Origin: JBDUDK01 sp040002995
Lineage (GTDB): Bacteria > Actinomycetota > Acidimicrobiia > Acidimicrobiales > Ilumatobacteraceae
DNA: 6,949 bases
Direction of reading: 5' to 3'
Assembly (NCBI GenBank): GCA_040002995.1
Contig: JBDUDK010000124.1
Span: 1-6,949, forward strand
Position numbers and translations under genes: made by a program. The stretch's first letter is position 1. Each line of letters starts with the position of its first letter. The notes beneath the pieces are model-generated. The model did no database searches. It worked only from the letters and a program-made list of their open reading frames with translations, and was not told where the DNA came from. Shown here one piece after another: positions 5,922-6,949 of this stretch.

Positions 5922-6728
5922 TCAGCCAAAGGCGGCTGTGAGGTCTCGCCGGCCGACTCCGTTCGCCGCGTAGGTCGACGTGCCATTGCCGAGCAGCTCG
6001 CGCGCACCCACCATGAGCGCGCCATAGGCGTGGCGCGCGAGGGCGCCGCCCGTTGAGATCCTGCGAACGCCGAGCGCACCCAACTCGGCGACCGAAGGTC
6101 CCTTGGGCAGCGCGAGCACGTTTACCGGCAGCCCGACCATCTTTACGAGCGTGGCGATCTCCGCTCGGTCGGCAAGGCCCGGTGCGTACACGGCATCAGC
6201 GCCGGCCTCGCCGTACGCGAGAAGGCGGGCGATCGTGTCGTCGAGATCGGTGACGCCGTAGAGATAGTTCTCGGCGCGCGCCGTGAGAACCATCGGCTCG
6301 CGTTCACGGTGCGCAGCTTCGACCGCGGCGGCCACCCGCTCCGCGGCCACCGACACCTCGTCGACGCTCTTGGTGGCAGGGTTGTAGTCCTCTATCGAGA
6401 AGCCGGCGGCCCCGGCCTCGTTGAGGAGCCCGACCGTTTCGGCGATGCCCGCGGTGTCCTCGGCGTAGCAGCGTTCGCTGTCGGCGTTGAGCGGCAGGTT
6501 GGTGGCCGCGGACAGCGTCCTAACGTGCGCGATAAGTTCGTCGCGGCTGACTTGCTGGTCGTGCTTTCCGAGCGACCATGCGAAGCCGGCACTCGTGGTC
6601 GCGAGCGCCTCGAACCCGCACGATGCAAGGAGCTTGGCCGAGCCGACGTCCCAAGGGTTAGGCATGACAAAGACCTGGTCTCGTGTGTGTAAATCGCGAA
6701 AGTGAGCGCGACGGTCCTTGGCGGTCAT
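5922..6728 (-). CDS. Isocitrate lyase / phosphoenolpyruvate mutase family protein
   Basis: This gives 268 residues from ATG at 6728, preceded by AGGAG at a 5-nt spacing. It is a single (beta/alpha)8-barrel lyase domain of the PEP mutase/isocitrate lyase superfamily, which makes or breaks C-C or P-C bonds of 2-oxo acids with Mg2+. Visible motifs are FVMPNPWDVGSAKLL (20-34), the substrate loop TTSAGFAWSLG (44-54), LPLNADSERCYA with D83 and E85 as probable metal ligands (78-88), GAAGFSIEDY with E113 and D114 (106-115), and LTARAENYLYG (148-158). Isocitrate lyase's K-K-C-G-H active-site motif is absent and the protein is far shorter than isocitrate lyase, so it is not the glyoxylate-cycle enzyme. 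Oxaloacetate decarboxylase-, 2-methylisocitrate lyase- or phosphonopyruvate hydrolase-like activity is possible. It converges with the cyclodeaminase-family gene without any spacer. Confidence 0.9.
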   Translation of the reverse strand: MTAKDRRAHFRDLHTRDQVFVMPNPWDVGSAKLLASCGFEALATTSAGFAWSLGKHDQQVSRDELIAHVRTLSAATNLPLNADSERCYAEDTAGIAETVGLLNEAGAAGFSIEDYNPATKSVDEVSVAAERVAAAVEAAHREREPMVLTARAENYLYGVTDLDDTIARLLAYGEAGADAVYAPGLADRAEIATLVKMVGLPVNVLALPKGPSVAELGALGVRRISTGGALARHAYGALMVGARELLGNGTSTYAANGVGRRDLTAAFG

Positions 6729-6733
6729 AAGGG

Positions 6734-6738
6734 CTCCT
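6734..6738 (-). promoter_or_regulatory. Ribosome binding site for the PEP mutase family gene
   Basis: On the minus strand AGGAG is followed by CCCTT and then ATG at 6728. The 81-base divergent gap (6729-6809) holds this site and the one for the right-hand gene. I could not find a convincing -10/-35 pair for either strand in it. Confidence 0.7.
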
Positions 6739-6797
6739 GGGTTTGTGGATGGATATCAGCGGGCACCATGTCAGGATGCGGGCCCTCAGATCCAGTG

Positions 6798-6804
6798 AAG
6801 GAGA
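6798..6804 (+). promoter_or_regulatory. Ribosome binding site for the right-edge ABM-like gene
   Basis: AAGGAGA is followed by CAGCG (5 nt) and then ATG at 6810. It is a near-ideal site and makes the start of the truncated gene secure although only 46 codons are visible. Confidence 0.75.
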
Positions 6805-6809
6805 CAGCG

Positions 6810-6949
6810 ATGCACGTAGCTCTCGTGTCAGCGACCATCGACCCCACCACCGCCGACGGCGCGCGTGACCACCTGATGAACGAGGTGCTTCCCATGGTGA
6901 AGGCGTCGCCTGGATTCATTGCCGGTTACTGGCTCGAGCCGGTCGACGG
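6810..6949 (+). CDS. Small ABM/Dabb-like alpha/beta-barrel protein, N-terminal part (3' end outside window)
   Basis: Forty-six codons are visible before the right edge. The pattern MHVALVSATIDP, then a helix (GARDHLMNEVLPMVKAS) and PGFIAGYWLEPVD, is that of the dimeric ferredoxin-like alpha/beta barrel of antibiotic-biosynthesis-monooxygenase-type proteins. In these, a first strand, a helix ending in 'P-x-V-K-x-x-PGF' and a second strand 'x-x-x-GYW' recur. Such proteins are about 90-110 residues long and mostly of unknown role; heme-, quinone- or polyketide-related members exist, but the active-site part cannot be judged here. It is divergent from the PEP mutase family gene. Family call is moderate because the C-terminal half is missing. 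Confidence 0.65.
   Translation, partial: MHVALVSATIDPTTADGARDHLMNEVLPMVKASPGFIAGYWLEPVD

Noticed and set aside
6739..6797. Promoter pair in the divergent gap left of the ABM-like gene
   Set aside because: The hexamers that resemble -10 or -35 boxes (for example around GATATC and CAGGAT) do not combine at 16-19 nt spacing on either strand.
1..6949. Novel defence system, mobile element, CRISPR array or RNA gene
   Set aside because: No nucleases, transposases, integrases, phage proteins, spaced repeats or tRNA/rRNA-like folds were seen; all sizeable reading frames belong to metabolic or exported protein families.

Overview
The window reads as a piece of a high-GC actinobacterial chromosome. 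Support comes from codon third positions dominated by G/C, GTG as well as ATG starts, apparently leaderless promoters (a TANNNT box seven bases before a start codon), a Thr/Ala/Ser-rich linker behind a membrane anchor, and protein types common in soil and freshwater Actinomycetota. Acidimicrobiia or a relative is a reasonable guess but is inference. There are no RNA genes, CRISPR arrays, insertion sequences, phage genes or long repeats. The window is almost fully coding, and its largest gap is about 150 bases.

Layout, left to right. (1) The C-terminal third of a class I SAM-dependent methyltransferase ends at 344, with its stop codon in the loop of a perfect 10-bp GC hairpin (331-355). The hairpin separates it from the convergent minus-strand unit. 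(2) On the minus strand lie an aldo/keto reductase of the Kv-beta/YghZ type (3130 to 2144) and, downstream of it, a secreted Asp-box (sialidase-like) beta-propeller (1995 to 373). The propeller has its own strong-looking promoter, with a 9-bp direct repeat spaced one helical turn apart over the -35. (3) Divergent from the reductase is a plus-strand three-gene run: a membrane-anchored extracytoplasmic propeller-like protein (3189-4370), a RimJ/RimL-type GNAT acetyltransferase (4381-4950) and an ornithine cyclodeaminase/mu-crystallin family dehydrogenase (4950-5921). The gaps are 10 nt and a one-base TGATG stop/start overlap, so the run is probably one operon. (4) Convergent to it with no spacer at all is a minus-strand isocitrate lyase/PEP mutase family protein (6728 to 5922). 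The two stop codons together form the palindrome TGATCA. (5) Divergent from that gene, the start of a small alpha/beta-barrel protein of the antibiotic-biosynthesis-monooxygenase (ABM/Dabb-like) type runs off the right edge.

Functionally this looks like ordinary accessory metabolism: small-molecule redox (aldo/keto reductase, imine or amino-acid dehydrogenase), carbon-carbon or carbon-phosphorus lyase chemistry, acetyl transfer, and two exported propellers of unknown ligand. I see no convincing evidence for a novel multi-gene system. The points most worth a second look are regulatory or organisational: the divergent leaderless starts at 3130/3189, the direct repeat over the promoter near 2090, the shared TGATCA stop, and the Asp-to-Asn change at the catalytic position of the cyclodeaminase-family protein.
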